64,000 nt of DNA from Aurantimonas aggregata. Lineage in GTDB: Bacteria > Pseudomonadota > Alphaproteobacteria > Rhizobiales > Rhizobiaceae. Each line of letters opens with the position of its first letter. Position 1 is the first letter of the stretch. The notes under the pieces were generated by a model that was not told where the DNA came from, made no database searches, and saw nothing but the letters and a program-made list of their open reading frames with translations. The stretch covers positions 558,001 to 622,000 of the forward strand of contig NZ_JAAAMJ010000001.1 of assembly GCF_010500835.1 (NCBI RefSeq). Direction: 5' to 3'. A program made the position numbers and the translations under genes. Of the stretch, positions 56,506-64,000 are shown one piece after another.

Positions 56506-57348
56506 TCAGCGCCGCCGGGCGAGGATGAGGTGGCCCGGCGCCGGCTGGCCTTCCTGCCGGCGAACCGTGATGTCCTCGCAGGACAGCGTGTCGAAGCCGT
56601 GCGCGCCGAGCCGGTCCTGCACGTAGGAAGCGCGATGGTGGAAGCGCTGATGCGGACCGACCATGAAATCGCGGGCGCCGAACGCTTCGTCGGAAAGCGT
56701 CTCGGTGGAGAAGGCCAAAACCCCGCCGCTCGCCATGCGCTGCGCCGCGCCGGCGAACAGCGGATCGAGGTCGCCGAGATACGGCAGCACGTCGGCCGCC
56801 ACGACGAGGTCGAACGGCTCCTCCTCGTCGAAATCCTCCAGAAACCCGACCGCCTCGCCGATGAACAGCTGGTCGTAGACGTCCTTGTCGAAGCAGTTCT
56901 CGATCATGCCCTCGGAGAGATCGACGCCGATGAGGGTCTCCGCCCGATCGGCCAGCGCCTCGCCGGCAAGGCCGGTGCCGCAGCCGAGATCCAGCAGCCG
57001 CCGGTAGGGGCCGGGCGCGATCTCGCCCAGCCGCTCGGCGATCAGCGCCGGCACGCCGTAGCCGAGCTGGCGGACCAGGATATCCTCGAAGGCGTCCGCG
57101 TGCTGGTCGAACAGCGTCGCGACATAGGCGTCGCCGGCAGATGCCGGGGTCTCGCCCTGCCCGAGCCCCGCGAGCCGGATCGCCGCGCCGCCGTGGTCGT
57201 CCGGGTCGAGCAAAAGACACTCGCGATAGGCCACCGCGGCACCCGTCGCGTCACCGGCCTTTTCCAGCGTCAGTGCCCGGTTGTACGCCTCGGCCAAGGC
57301 CGCCTCGTCGATCTCGCCGCCCATCGTCTGCTCCGTCTCCGTCATCAT
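56506..57348 (-). CDS. TPR-methyltransferase protein
   Basis: 280 residues from ATG 57348 (ATG 57345 is equally placed after GGAGG). Residues about 15-60 form a TPR-like helix pair (LAEAYNRALTLEKAGDATGAAVAYRECLLLDPDDHGG). Residues about 90-270 are a class I methyltransferase: LLDLGCGTGLAGEALADRAE (SAM loop), VDLSEGMIENCFDKDVYDQL, and FDLVVAADVLPYLGDLDPLF. Proteins of this layout are annotated as TPR-repeat-containing methyltransferases in Hyphomicrobiales; the substrate is unknown. Confidence 0.88.
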   Translation of the reverse strand: MMTETEQTMGGEIDEAALAEAYNRALTLEKAGDATGAAVAYRECLLLDPDDHGGAAIRLAGLGQGETPASAGDAYVATLFDQHADAFEDILVRQLGYGVPALIAERLGEIAPGPYRRLLDLGCGTGLAGEALADRAETLIGVDLSEGMIENCFDKDVYDQLFIGEAVGFLEDFDEEEPFDLVVAADVLPYLGDLDPLFAGAAQRMASGGVLAFSTETLSDEAFGARDFMVGPHQRFHHRASYVQDRLGAHGFDTLSCEDITVRRQEGQPAPGHLILARRR

Positions 57349-57397
57349 GCCGCCTCCATACGTCAGCAAGCGGGCATCCGGAAGGCACCGCCGCGGC

Positions 57398-57733
57398 TCA
57401 GTCCGGGAGCGGCACGCCTTCGCCCTCGGGCAGCGGGGCGTCGATCGGATCGGGATTGTAGCCGGACGTATCCGGCGCGTCGGTACCAGCCGCGCCGGTA
57501 TTGTTCTGCAGGCCGCCCGGACCGCGCACGGTCCCGTCAGCATCGGTATCCTCAAAATCCACGCCGGGCAGCCCGCCCGTGTCGATCTGGTCCCCGATCG
57601 GAACGCCGGTCCCTTCCTGGATCAGCACGCCGTCCTGCGGAATGGGCGCGTCCTCCGGCACCGCCGTCTGGGCAAAGACGGGTGCGGCGGCGAGGGTCAG
57701 CGAGAGGAGGATGGCAGGCAGGCGAAGCGACAT
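57398..57733 (-). CDS. Small exported acidic Pro/Gly-rich protein
   Basis: 111 residues from ATG 57733, with GGAG 7 bases upstream. The signal peptide LPAILLSLTLAAAPVFAQ is followed by an acidic, Gly/Pro/Asp-rich mature part (PLPEGEGVPLPD at the end) that is probably disordered. No family recognised. It lies upstream of the TPR-methyltransferase gene by 49 bases on the same strand. Confidence 0.65.
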   Translation of the reverse strand: MSLRLPAILLSLTLAAAPVFAQTAVPEDAPIPQDGVLIQEGTGVPIGDQIDTGGLPGVDFEDTDADGTVRGPGGLQNNTGAAGTDAPDTSGYNPDPIDAPLPEGEGVPLPD

Positions 57734-57874
57734 GGACGTTCTCCGGGATAGGCCGCACGTCATCGCGGCAGGCAAAGGGATATGGTCACCCCGGAACGGC
57801 GACCGGGGATAAGCCGATCCCTCACGTTCCCGTCAGCCGGCCTGACGAAGCCCCCGATGCCCACGCCCCTTTCC

Positions 57875-58513
57875 TCACGCGAGTGTTCGGTTCGCCGAAA
57901 GCACCGCGACCAGATGCCGGGCGGCGCGCTCGAGATCGGCCCCGGCAAGGCTGCAGAAGATTTCCGGCCCCGTCTCGGCTCCCGATGCCACCACCAGCTC
58001 GTCGGTCATCGGCACGTGGAAGAAGCCGAAGCGGTCGACGCCAAGCCGTTCGGCATGGAAGGCCAGGCGGTAGAGCGTGTCGTTGCAGAGATAGGCGCCG
58101 GCATTGGTCGACCATTCGAACGACACCCGCGCCGCACGCAGCGTCCGCGCCACGTGGGTCCAGGGCAGCGCGAGTGGCAAGATATCGGCGCCATCCAGCA
58201 CGGCCGGCCCGGACGGAAAGCCGCCGACGGCGTCGATCCGGCCGAGTTCGCGCCGATTCCGCGCCAGAAGCTCTATCCGCAGCCGTTCGGCCCGGCGATG
58301 GAGGCCGAACAGCAGGACCGTATCGGCTTTGGCGTCGAGGATGGCCGCCTCCAGCACCGGCCAGCTGCGCTCCCATTCGACCGGCAGGACCACGGTCGCA
58401 AGATCCGCGCCCGCCGCATACGCGGCGTCTGCTGCAAGAGCTCGGACCAGATGCTCGGTGGGGTTGTCCGGTGCGCCCGGAAACGAAGAGAAGCCGGCAA
58501 CTAATATGGTCAT
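57875..58513 (-). CDS. Pyroglutamyl-peptidase I family (peptidase C15) protein
   Basis: 212 residues from ATG 58513. The start MTILVAGFSSFPGAPDNPTE resembles the ILVTGFxPFGxxxxNPS start of the family. STNAGAYLCNDTLYRLAF carries the catalytic cysteine and FGFFHVPMTDE the histidine. Family enzymes remove N-terminal pyroglutamate from peptides. The glutamate of the triad is not certain by eye. It is probably a divergent cytoplasmic member. Confidence 0.85.
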   Translation of the reverse strand: MTILVAGFSSFPGAPDNPTEHLVRALAADAAYAAGADLATVVLPVEWERSWPVLEAAILDAKADTVLLFGLHRRAERLRIELLARNRRELGRIDAVGGFPSGPAVLDGADILPLALPWTHVARTLRAARVSFEWSTNAGAYLCNDTLYRLAFHAERLGVDRFGFFHVPMTDELVVASGAETGPEIFCSLAGADLERAARHLVAVLSANRTLA

Positions 58514-58798
58514 GGCAGGTAAGCGGCACCGATAAACGGGAACGAGGCCTGTCCCGAAACGAAACGTGAAGCAGATCGACAAAGTTTTGCTTGCCAATCT
58601 TGCGGCGGGATATCATTGAAAGAAGGTTCGGGCAATTTCGCGAACACGGGTCAAGGACGAATTGCGTATCGGGGGCGCATCTCCCGAGCGGGCCGTGCGA
58701 GAGTGCTGTCCTGCGATGTATCGGTTCCTATCCTAGTCAAGACTTGCCTGCCACCGCCAGAGACGGCGACACGTAATGCCAGGATAAGGATTCCGACG

Positions 58799-59014
58799 AT
58801 GGCACAGACCGGAACGGTCAAATTCTTCAACACCGAGAAGGGCTTCGGATTCATCAAGCCCGACAATGGTGGGGCGGACATCTTCGTTCACATCTCCGCG
58901 GTGCAGGCGTCCGGCCTGCCGGGGCTCGAGGAAAACCAGAAGGTCTCCTTCGATACCGAGCCCGACAAGCGGGGCAAAGGCCCGAAGGCCGTCAACCTGC
59001 AGTCCGCCAGCTGA
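58799..59014 (+). CDS. Cold-shock-domain protein (CspA family)
   Basis: 71 residues from ATG 58799, with AAGGA 8 bases upstream. [19 protein letters not shown] contains RNP1 (K-G-F-G-F-I) and DIFVHISAV contains RNP2. It is a single OB-fold nucleic-acid chaperone. The 285 bases before it hold no gene. Csp genes often have long structured leaders, but I cannot place the transcription start here. Confidence 0.95.
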   Translation: MAQTGTVKFFNTEKGFGFIKPDNGGADIFVHISAVQASGLPGLEENQKVSFDTEPDKRGKGPKAVNLQSAS

Positions 59015-59197
59015 GACAGCCCGCGTCCTGCTACCGCAGGACGCAGCGACGAATAAGTTATGGAAAGCGCGCCGTGGAGCAGCGGCGGGCTTTTCCCTCG
59101 GCAGAGGCCGTGATCCTGTTTCAAAATGAAACGGAATCACCTGGCACGGACCCTGCAGGGGTCATCCCGAACATCTCATCCGAGACGGGAGCCTGCC

Positions 59198-60070
59198 ATG
59201 TTTCGATCCAGATGCGCCGTCGCCGGCGGTGCGCTTATCCTTTCCACCTTGCTGGTCGGCCAGCCGGCAGTTTCCCAGGATCGCGTCCCCGGCCCCGCGG
59301 CGCTGGACAGCGCCGACGTGACGCGCGAGCGCGGCCGGCAGCGGGATCGCCGCGGCGATGACCGCTTCGTCCCGCCAAGCCCGCTGTTCGACGAATTCGG
59401 CGGCGAAAGGTTGGGCGCCGAGGACGAGTTCCTCGACGGCGGCGGCGGTATCAGCACCGAACCGGACGTCTATTTCACCGACGATCGGGAGGAATTCCTC
59501 GAGGATGGCGGTGGCATCAGCACAGGCCCCGACGTCTACTTCACCGATGATCGCGAGGAATTCCTCGAGGATGGCGGCGGCATCTCCGCACCGGGTCGGA
59601 CGCTGCGAACGCTGAAGTTCCGCCGCCGCGATCGCGGCTGGCGCGACCCCTATCCCTCCCGCAGCACCCACCGGACCCACGGCTCGTTCACCGTCGTCTA
59701 CTCCGACCTCGGCGACCGACGGCATCTGCCGATCCTGCCCGCTTCGCTGAATCTCGGCGCCGCCGGCCTTGCCGAAGGGCCGAAGATCATCGACGTCGCC
59801 AGCGAAAGCCTCGATCGCCGTCCGATCCCGGCCTCGGGGATCGAGGTGATCTATGCCGGCGGTTCGAAGATCATCCGCATCGCGCAGGATTACGACCGCG
59901 CCGCGACCGACGCGATCAGCCCATCCGCCAGCCAGCCCTCCAATGCGTTGGAGCCGTGGTCGCCGGGCTGGATGGCATGGTGCTCGCGCACCCATGCGAG
60001 CTTCGACCCGGATCTCGGGACCTATCGCGCCGCGGACGGCCGGCGCCGTTTCTGCACCGGGAGCGACTAG
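59198..60070 (+). CDS. Exported BA14K-type protein with internal 22-residue repeats
   Basis: 290 residues from ATG 59198 (GGGAG 6 bases upstream). The signal peptide ends near QPAVSQ. Residues about 78-130 hold two full 22-residue repeats of the form EFLEDGGGISTGPDVYFTDD and the start of a third. The C-terminal 40 residues (WSPGWMAWCSRTHASFDPDL, then GTYRAADGRRRFC) match the BA14K-like motif, an immunoreactive, lectin-like protein of Brucella and relatives. The middle (KFRRRDRGWRDPY) is basic. It is probably a periplasmic or surface protein. Confidence 0.82.
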   Translation: MFRSRCAVAGGALILSTLLVGQPAVSQDRVPGPAALDSADVTRERGRQRDRRGDDRFVPPSPLFDEFGGERLGAEDEFLDGGGGISTEPDVYFTDDREEFLEDGGGISTGPDVYFTDDREEFLEDGGGISAPGRTLRTLKFRRRDRGWRDPYPSRSTHRTHGSFTVVYSDLGDRRHLPILPASLNLGAAGLAEGPKIIDVASESLDRRPIPASGIEVIYAGGSKIIRIAQDYDRAATDAISPSASQPSNALEPWSPGWMAWCSRTHASFDPDLGTYRAADGRRRFCTGSD

Positions 60071-60107
60071 CCTCTCACGGGCGTGCGGTAAGCCGAGCAG
60101 GGAAAAT

Positions 60108-60749
60108 TCAGGTGAGGAACGGGTTCGTCCGGCGTTCGTCGCCGAGGCGTCCGCCGGGTCCGTGACCGCAGAGAAAGCCGACGTCGTCGCCGAGCGGCAG
60201 GACCTTGTCCTTGATCGAGCGGATCAGCGCCGCATGGTCGCCGCCCGGCAGGTCGGTGCGGCCGATCGAACCGGCAAAGAGGACGTCGCCGGCATGCAGG
60301 AACTTCGCCGCGCGATTGTGAAACACCACATGGCCCGGCGCATGACCGGGCGTGTGCAGAACCTCGAAGCGGTGGCCGGCGAAGCCTAGGACGTCGCCCT
60401 CCTCCAGCCAGCGATCCGGGGTGCAGTTGCGCACCGCGCCGCCGACGCCGAACATCCTGGCCTGGTCCGCCAGCCCGGCGAGCAGGAATTCGTCCGCACG
60501 GTGCGGGCCGATGATTTCGACGCCGAGCTGGTCCTTCAGGCCCATGGCGCCGCCGGCGTGGTCGATATGGCCGTGGGTCAGCCAGATCGCCTCGATCCGG
60601 ATGCCCGACTCGGTGATGGCCGCCATGATGCGATCGACGTCACCGCCGGGATCGACGACGACGCCGACCTTCTCCTCGACGTCGAAGAGGATGCAGCAAT
60701 TCTGCTGGAAGGGCGTGACCGGAACGATCTGGGCGCTGAGCTGGGTCAA
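60108..60749 (-). CDS. MBL-fold metallo-hydrolase (YcbL / glyoxalase II-like)
   Basis: 213 residues from TTG 60749; a five-codon ATG frame overlaps this start. VPVTPFQQNCCILFD is typical of YcbL-like enzymes. The metal site is THGHIDHAGG (H-x-H-x-D-H), with further ligands in VLHTPGHAPGH and FAGSIGRTDLPGGD. It probably hydrolyses S-lactoylglutathione or a related thioester in the cytoplasm. Neighbours are not functionally linked. Confidence 0.92.
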   Translation of the reverse strand: MTQLSAQIVPVTPFQQNCCILFDVEEKVGVVVDPGGDVDRIMAAITESGIRIEAIWLTHGHIDHAGGAMGLKDQLGVEIIGPHRADEFLLAGLADQARMFGVGGAVRNCTPDRWLEEGDVLGFAGHRFEVLHTPGHAPGHVVFHNRAAKFLHAGDVLFAGSIGRTDLPGGDHAALIRSIKDKVLPLGDDVGFLCGHGPGGRLGDERRTNPFLT

Positions 60750-60848
60750 GGAGAGGCCTTCATGCCGCGTCTAGGAAAGGCCACCGAAGCGACCTGCCGC
60801 GACGCATAGCGGGCCCGGGTGGGCCATGCAACGCGGCCGGCAGGCGCG

Positions 60849-61529
60849 TCAGCTGAACGGTCGCAGCGCCAGCCAGATGACGTGCCGGGCGCCGCGACCC
60901 TTGCTGCTGGCCCGCACGCGTGCCTCCTCGACGACGAAGCCCGCCTGCCGCAGACGGCCGGTGAAGTAGCTGTCGGGGCCCGAGGACCAGACCGACAGGA
61001 CGCCGCCCGGCCGCAGCGCGGCGCGCGCCGCGCCGAGGCCCGCGACGGTGTAGAGGCGGTCGTTTTCGCGGCTCGTCAGCCCCTGCGGGCCGTTGTCGAC
61101 ATCGAGGATGATCGCGTCATAGGTGTCAGGCGCCTTGGCGATGCAATCGGCGACATCTTCGATCGCGATCGTCACGCGCGGGTCGTCGAGGCACCCCTTG
61201 AAGATCGACGCCATCGGCCCCCGCGCCCACTCGACGACGGCCGGCACGAGTTCGGAGACCGTGATCTGCGCGTCGGGCTCCATCGCCGCCAGCAAGGCGC
61301 GAAGGGTGAAGCCCATGCCGAGCCCGCCGACGAGTACCGACGTTCGTGGCCGGCCGGGGACCTGCTCGAGCGAGAGCCGGGCGAGCGCTTCCTCGGATCC
61401 GCTCAGCCGGCTGTTCATCAGTTCGGTGCCGCCGAGCATGATCGAGAATTCGGCGGCCCGCCGCATCAGGCGCAGCTCGCCGCTGCCACCCGGCACCGGC
61501 GTGCTGTCGATGTGCTCCCAGGGGATCAC
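60849..61529 (-). CDS. Spermidine synthase-like protein
   Basis: 226 residues from GTG 61529. The fold is a class I methyltransferase relative used by polyamine synthases: VLVGGLGMGFTLRALLAAM (binding loop), ITVSELVPAVVEWARGPM and YDAIILDVDNGPQGLTSREN, the D-x-x-x-G-P area where SpeE has its catalytic aspartate. It lacks the N-terminal beta domain of true SpeE. It is annotated as a spermidine synthase-like protein in many alphaproteobacteria; its reaction is unproven. Confidence 0.82.
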   Translation of the reverse strand: MIPWEHIDSTPVPGGSGELRLMRRAAEFSIMLGGTELMNSRLSGSEEALARLSLEQVPGRPRTSVLVGGLGMGFTLRALLAAMEPDAQITVSELVPAVVEWARGPMASIFKGCLDDPRVTIAIEDVADCIAKAPDTYDAIILDVDNGPQGLTSRENDRLYTVAGLGAARAALRPGGVLSVWSSGPDSYFTGRLRQAGFVVEEARVRASSKGRGARHVIWLALRPFS

Positions 61530-61611
61530 GGTCGGTTACCGCGCGTGGCAGGACCGCAATCCTGTGGGTGCCGGGAAACCCCGGCACTCACGATGACGAT
61601 GAACGCCACGC

Positions 61612-62502
61612 CTACTCAGCCGCCGCGCGCATCGGCTGCACTTCGTTGGCGTAGTCCTCGACCAGCTGCCGTGTCGTCGCGCCGGGCGTGAAGCGCCAGT
61701 CGGCGATCTCGGAGACCGGCGTGACTTCCGCCGCCGTCCCGCACAGGAAGCACTCGTCGAAACCGTCGAGCTCGGCCGGGAGGATCGCCCGCTCCTGCAC
61801 CTCGATGCCGCGGCGCTTGGCCAGGGCGATGACGGTGCGGCGGGTGATGCCATCGAGGAAGCAGTCGGCGAGCGGCGTGTAGATGACGCCGTCCTTGACG
61901 AAGAAGACGTTGGCGCCGGTCGCCTCGGCCACCTGGTCGCGCCAGTCGAGCATCAGCGCATCCGCATAGCCCTTGGCCTCGGCGGCGTGCTTGGAGATCG
62001 TGCAGATCATGTAGAGCCCGGTCGCCTTCGCCTTGGACGGCGCCGTGCGCGGGTCCGGGCGGCGATACTCGGCGAGATCGAGCCGGATGCCCTTCATCCG
62101 CTGCTCCGGGTCGAAATAGCTCGGCCACTGCCAGATCGCGATGGCGACGTTGATGCGGTTCTTCTGGGCAGAAACGCCCATCATCTCCGAGCCGCGGAAG
62201 GCAATCGGCCGGACATAGGCGTCGGAGAAGCCCTGGCGCTCGAGCAGTTCGTTGGTCGCAGCGTCGATCGCATCGGCGCTGTAGGGGATCTCGAAGCCGA
62301 GCAGCCTGCCGGACTCGATCAGCCGCTCGGTGTGCTCGCGCAGCTTGAAGACCGTGCCGCCATAGGCGCGCTCGCCCTCGAAAACGGCGCTGGCATAGTG
62401 CAGGCCGTGGGTCAGCACGTGGATCTTGGCGTCCTTCCAGGGAAGGAACTCGCCATTGAACCAGATCTCGCCGTCCAGCTGGTCGAAGGGAACATTGCTC
62501 AT
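61612..62502 (-). CDS. ilvE: Branched-chain amino acid aminotransferase
   Basis: 296 residues, a fold-type IV PLP enzyme. The start VPFDQLDGEIWFNGEFLPWKDAKIHVLTHGLHYASAVFEG is the IlvE N-terminus. Other marks are YVRPIAFRGSEMMGV, the PLP lysine in SKAKATGLYMICTISKHAAEAKGY, ATGANVFFVKDG, and FDECFLCGTAAEVTPV at the C-terminus. It transfers amino groups to make Leu, Ile and Val. It is divergent from the MarR/OmpR-regulator pair, an order seen in many Hyphomicrobiales. Confidence 0.96.
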   Translation of the reverse strand: MSNVPFDQLDGEIWFNGEFLPWKDAKIHVLTHGLHYASAVFEGERAYGGTVFKLREHTERLIESGRLLGFEIPYSADAIDAATNELLERQGFSDAYVRPIAFRGSEMMGVSAQKNRINVAIAIWQWPSYFDPEQRMKGIRLDLAEYRRPDPRTAPSKAKATGLYMICTISKHAAEAKGYADALMLDWRDQVAEATGANVFFVKDGVIYTPLADCFLDGITRRTVIALAKRRGIEVQERAILPAELDGFDECFLCGTAAEVTPVSEIADWRFTPGATTRQLVEDYANEVQPMRAAAE

Positions 62503-62698
62503 CGATTGCGCGACGCCGTCAAGGCGTCCTCCCTGATCGTTTCTTGTTGCGTTAGACTGTCCGTCGCGGATCGATCGTCGTCAATGCGCGATCGGGCACG
62601 GAGCCGGATGCGGAGACGGCAGCAGGCGGCGGTTTCCCCTGTACGCTGGCCGGTGTAACAATAGACGCAAATTACGTCAATGGTACTGACCTATTATC

Positions 62699-63247
62699 AT
62701 GGAAATTTCTCCGCCTGCGAAGGCGAGCCTGCCGGATGCCAGCGCCGTCATCGTCCGCGATCCCCTGCCGACGCGGGGCGATCTGGACTTTCGCATGATC
62801 GAGCTGCTGTTCTTCGCATATCGGGAGTTCACCGCCGACGCGGATTCGATTCTCGAGCAATACGGCTTCGGCCGGGCGCATCACCGCATCCTGCATTTCG
62901 TCAATCGCGATCCCGGCATGACCATCGCCGACCTCCTGGAACTGCTGCAGATCACCAAGCAGTCGCTGTCGCGCGTGCTGCGGCAGCTGATCGAGGAAGA
63001 CTTCGTGCGGCAGATGCCGGGCGCCGAGGACCGGCGCCAGCGCTGCCTCTACCCGACGCAGAAGGGCCGCGATCTGACGCTGGAACTGTCGCGCGCCCAG
63101 TCGCGCCGCATCGACGCCGCGCTCGGCACCACCGCGCCGACCGACGCCGCGCCGATCGGGAGCTTCCTGATGCAGATGGCCTCCGACCGCAGGGCGACGC
63201 AGGAATGGTTCAAGAAGCAGGGCATCGACAGGAAAGATCCGGCATGA
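62699..63247 (+). CDS. MarR family transcriptional regulator
   Basis: 182 residues from ATG 62699; there is no ribosome site, so it may be leaderless. The winged helix shows FGRAHHRILHFVNRDPGMTIADLLELLQITKQSLSRVLRQLIEEDFVRQMPGAEDRRQRCLYPTQKG, with the D-R-R wing. The ligand is unknown. It overlaps the following regulator by 4 bases (ATGA), so the two are translated together. Confidence 0.94.
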   Translation: MEISPPAKASLPDASAVIVRDPLPTRGDLDFRMIELLFFAYREFTADADSILEQYGFGRAHHRILHFVNRDPGMTIADLLELLQITKQSLSRVLRQLIEEDFVRQMPGAEDRRQRCLYPTQKGRDLTLELSRAQSRRIDAALGTTAPTDAAPIGSFLMQMASDRRATQEWFKKQGIDRKDPA

Positions 63248-63969
63248 CCGACGCTGCCATCGCGACCCAGACCAGCATCGAGCCGCTCGGCGACGATGCC
63301 CCGCACATCCTGATCATCGACGACGACCGCCGCATCCGTTCGCTGCTGTCGCGCTTCCTGACCGAGAAGCGCTTTCGCGTATCAGTGGCGGCCAATGCCG
63401 CCGAAGCCCGCAAGATCCTCGGCGGGCTGGATTTCGACCTGCTCGTCGTCGACGTGATGATGCCCGGCGAGAACGGCATCGACCTGGTGCGCTCGCTGCG
63501 CGAGACCCGCACCGCTCCGGTGCTGATGCTGACCGCCCGATCGGAGACCGAGCAGCGCATCGAGGGGCTGGAAGCTGGCGCCGACGACTATCTGCCGAAG
63601 CCCTTCGACCCGCGCGAACTGCTGCTGCGCATCACCAACATCCTCAAGCGCGGCACGCCGACGCCGGTCCAGAAGCTCGAACACGTGCGCTTCGGACCGT
63701 ATAATTTCAGCCTGTCGCGGCGCGAATTGAAGCGCGGCGTTGAGATTATCCGCCTCACCGACCGCGAGCAGGAGATCATGACCCTGTTCGCGAGCAAGGC
63801 GGGCGAGACGATCCAACGCCAAGAACTGCTCGGCGACGAGACCGAGGTTGGCGAGCGGACGGTGGACGTGCAGATCAACCGCCTGCGCCGCAAGATCGAG
63901 AGCGACCCGGCCAATCCGCTGTGGCTGCAGACCGTGCGCGGCATCGGCTACCGCCTGAACGTGGACTGA
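63244..63969 (+). CDS. OmpR-family response regulator (PetR-like)
   Basis: 241 residues from ATG 63244. The receiver (HILIIDDDRRIRSLLSRFL; LVVDVMMPGENGIDLV; LTARSE; YLPKPFDPREL) is followed by the winged-helix output (IIRLTDREQEIMTLFASKAGETIQRQELLG; RTVDVQINRLRRKIE; LQTVRGIGYRL). The MarR-regulator-kinase order downstream of divergent ilvE is the usual setting of the petR-type regulator in Hyphomicrobiales. The kinase gene seems to start at 63977. Confidence 0.94.
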   Translation: MTDAAIATQTSIEPLGDDAPHILIIDDDRRIRSLLSRFLTEKRFRVSVAANAAEARKILGGLDFDLLVVDVMMPGENGIDLVRSLRETRTAPVLMLTARSETEQRIEGLEAGADDYLPKPFDPRELLLRITNILKRGTPTPVQKLEHVRFGPYNFSLSRRELKRGVEIIRLTDREQEIMTLFASKAGETIQRQELLGDETEVGERTVDVQINRLRRKIESDPANPLWLQTVRGIGYRLNVD

Positions 63970-63976
63970 GCCGGAC

Positions 63977-64000
63977 GTGACCCTGCTCGAGCGCCTCATC
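63977..64000 (+). CDS. Start of a downstream gene, probably the cognate sensor kinase (cut by window end)
   Basis: GTG 63977 opens a frame (VTLLERLI) 7 bases after the response regulator stop and runs off the right edge. Only eight codons are visible. Its identity as a histidine kinase rests on gene order alone. Confidence 0.35.

Noticed and set aside
60750-60763. ATG at 60763 as the start of the metallo-hydrolase
   Set aside because: It is out of frame and stops after five codons; the family similarity begins at TTG 60749.

Overview
The window is GC-rich bacterial chromosome, almost certainly an alphaproteobacterium of the order Hyphomicrobiales (Rhizobiales). The evidence is an HWE-family sensor kinase, a BA14K-type exported protein, palindromic repeats that translate as S-P-L-E-G-E, an alpha-r14-like small RNA with anti-Shine-Dalgarno loops, and the order ilvE / MarR regulator / OmpR-type regulator. 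An Aurantimonadaceae-like member is possible, but the family is a guess. No tRNA, rRNA, CRISPR array or intact insertion sequence was seen.

Layout. 1-26 kb is mostly core and household genes. They include the end of an amidase, a 28-residue membrane peptide, metF with an ArsR-methyltransferase regulator, trmO, MOSC and DedA genes, an HWE kinase with a response regulator, the ABC-F factor ettA, glutathione S-transferases, an RNase T2 beside a stand-alone copy of its N-terminal module, MgtC, a likely small RNA at 17.45-17.57 kb, an aspartate aminotransferase, sodC, a MocR/EamA divergent pair and an Rrf2/methyltransferase divergent pair.

26.3-45.8 kb is one large nitrogen-scavenging region. Reading on the minus strand from 41.2 kb down, urtABCDE-like genes for a branched-chain/urea-type ABC importer are followed by fmdA (formamidase) and an fmdB zinc-ribbon gene. 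A promoter and leader attenuator come next. They are followed by an AmiC-like sensor, an ANTAR antiterminator, two peptide-type ABC permeases, a binding protein, an acetamidase/formamidase and a double ATPase. Divergent from urtA lies a 1120-residue fusion of an NCS1 (cytosine/purine permease-like) transporter to a hybrid histidine kinase, followed by a LuxR-type response regulator. The likely job is to sense, import and hydrolyse short amides or urea-like compounds for nitrogen.

46-51.3 kb holds a thioesterase, an extensin-like peptidase, a small lipoprotein and a uvrB with long extensions. At 51.35-51.70 kb is a decayed toxin-antitoxin pair: the antitoxin start is frameshifted and the toxin is cut off. 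The cut coincides with the start of an A+T-rich island (about 51.7-53.85 kb) carrying one 653-residue protein. It has an unassigned N-terminal domain, an AAA/STAND-type NTPase core, a winged helix and a C-terminal region resembling a HEPN ribonuclease. This is the best candidate for an undescribed, probably anti-phage, system. After it come GC-rich tandem structured repeats, several small exported proteins and lipoproteins, a pyroglutamyl-peptidase, a cold-shock protein, a BA14K protein, a metallo-hydrolase, a spermidine-synthase-like protein, ilvE, and a MarR/OmpR operon running off the right edge.
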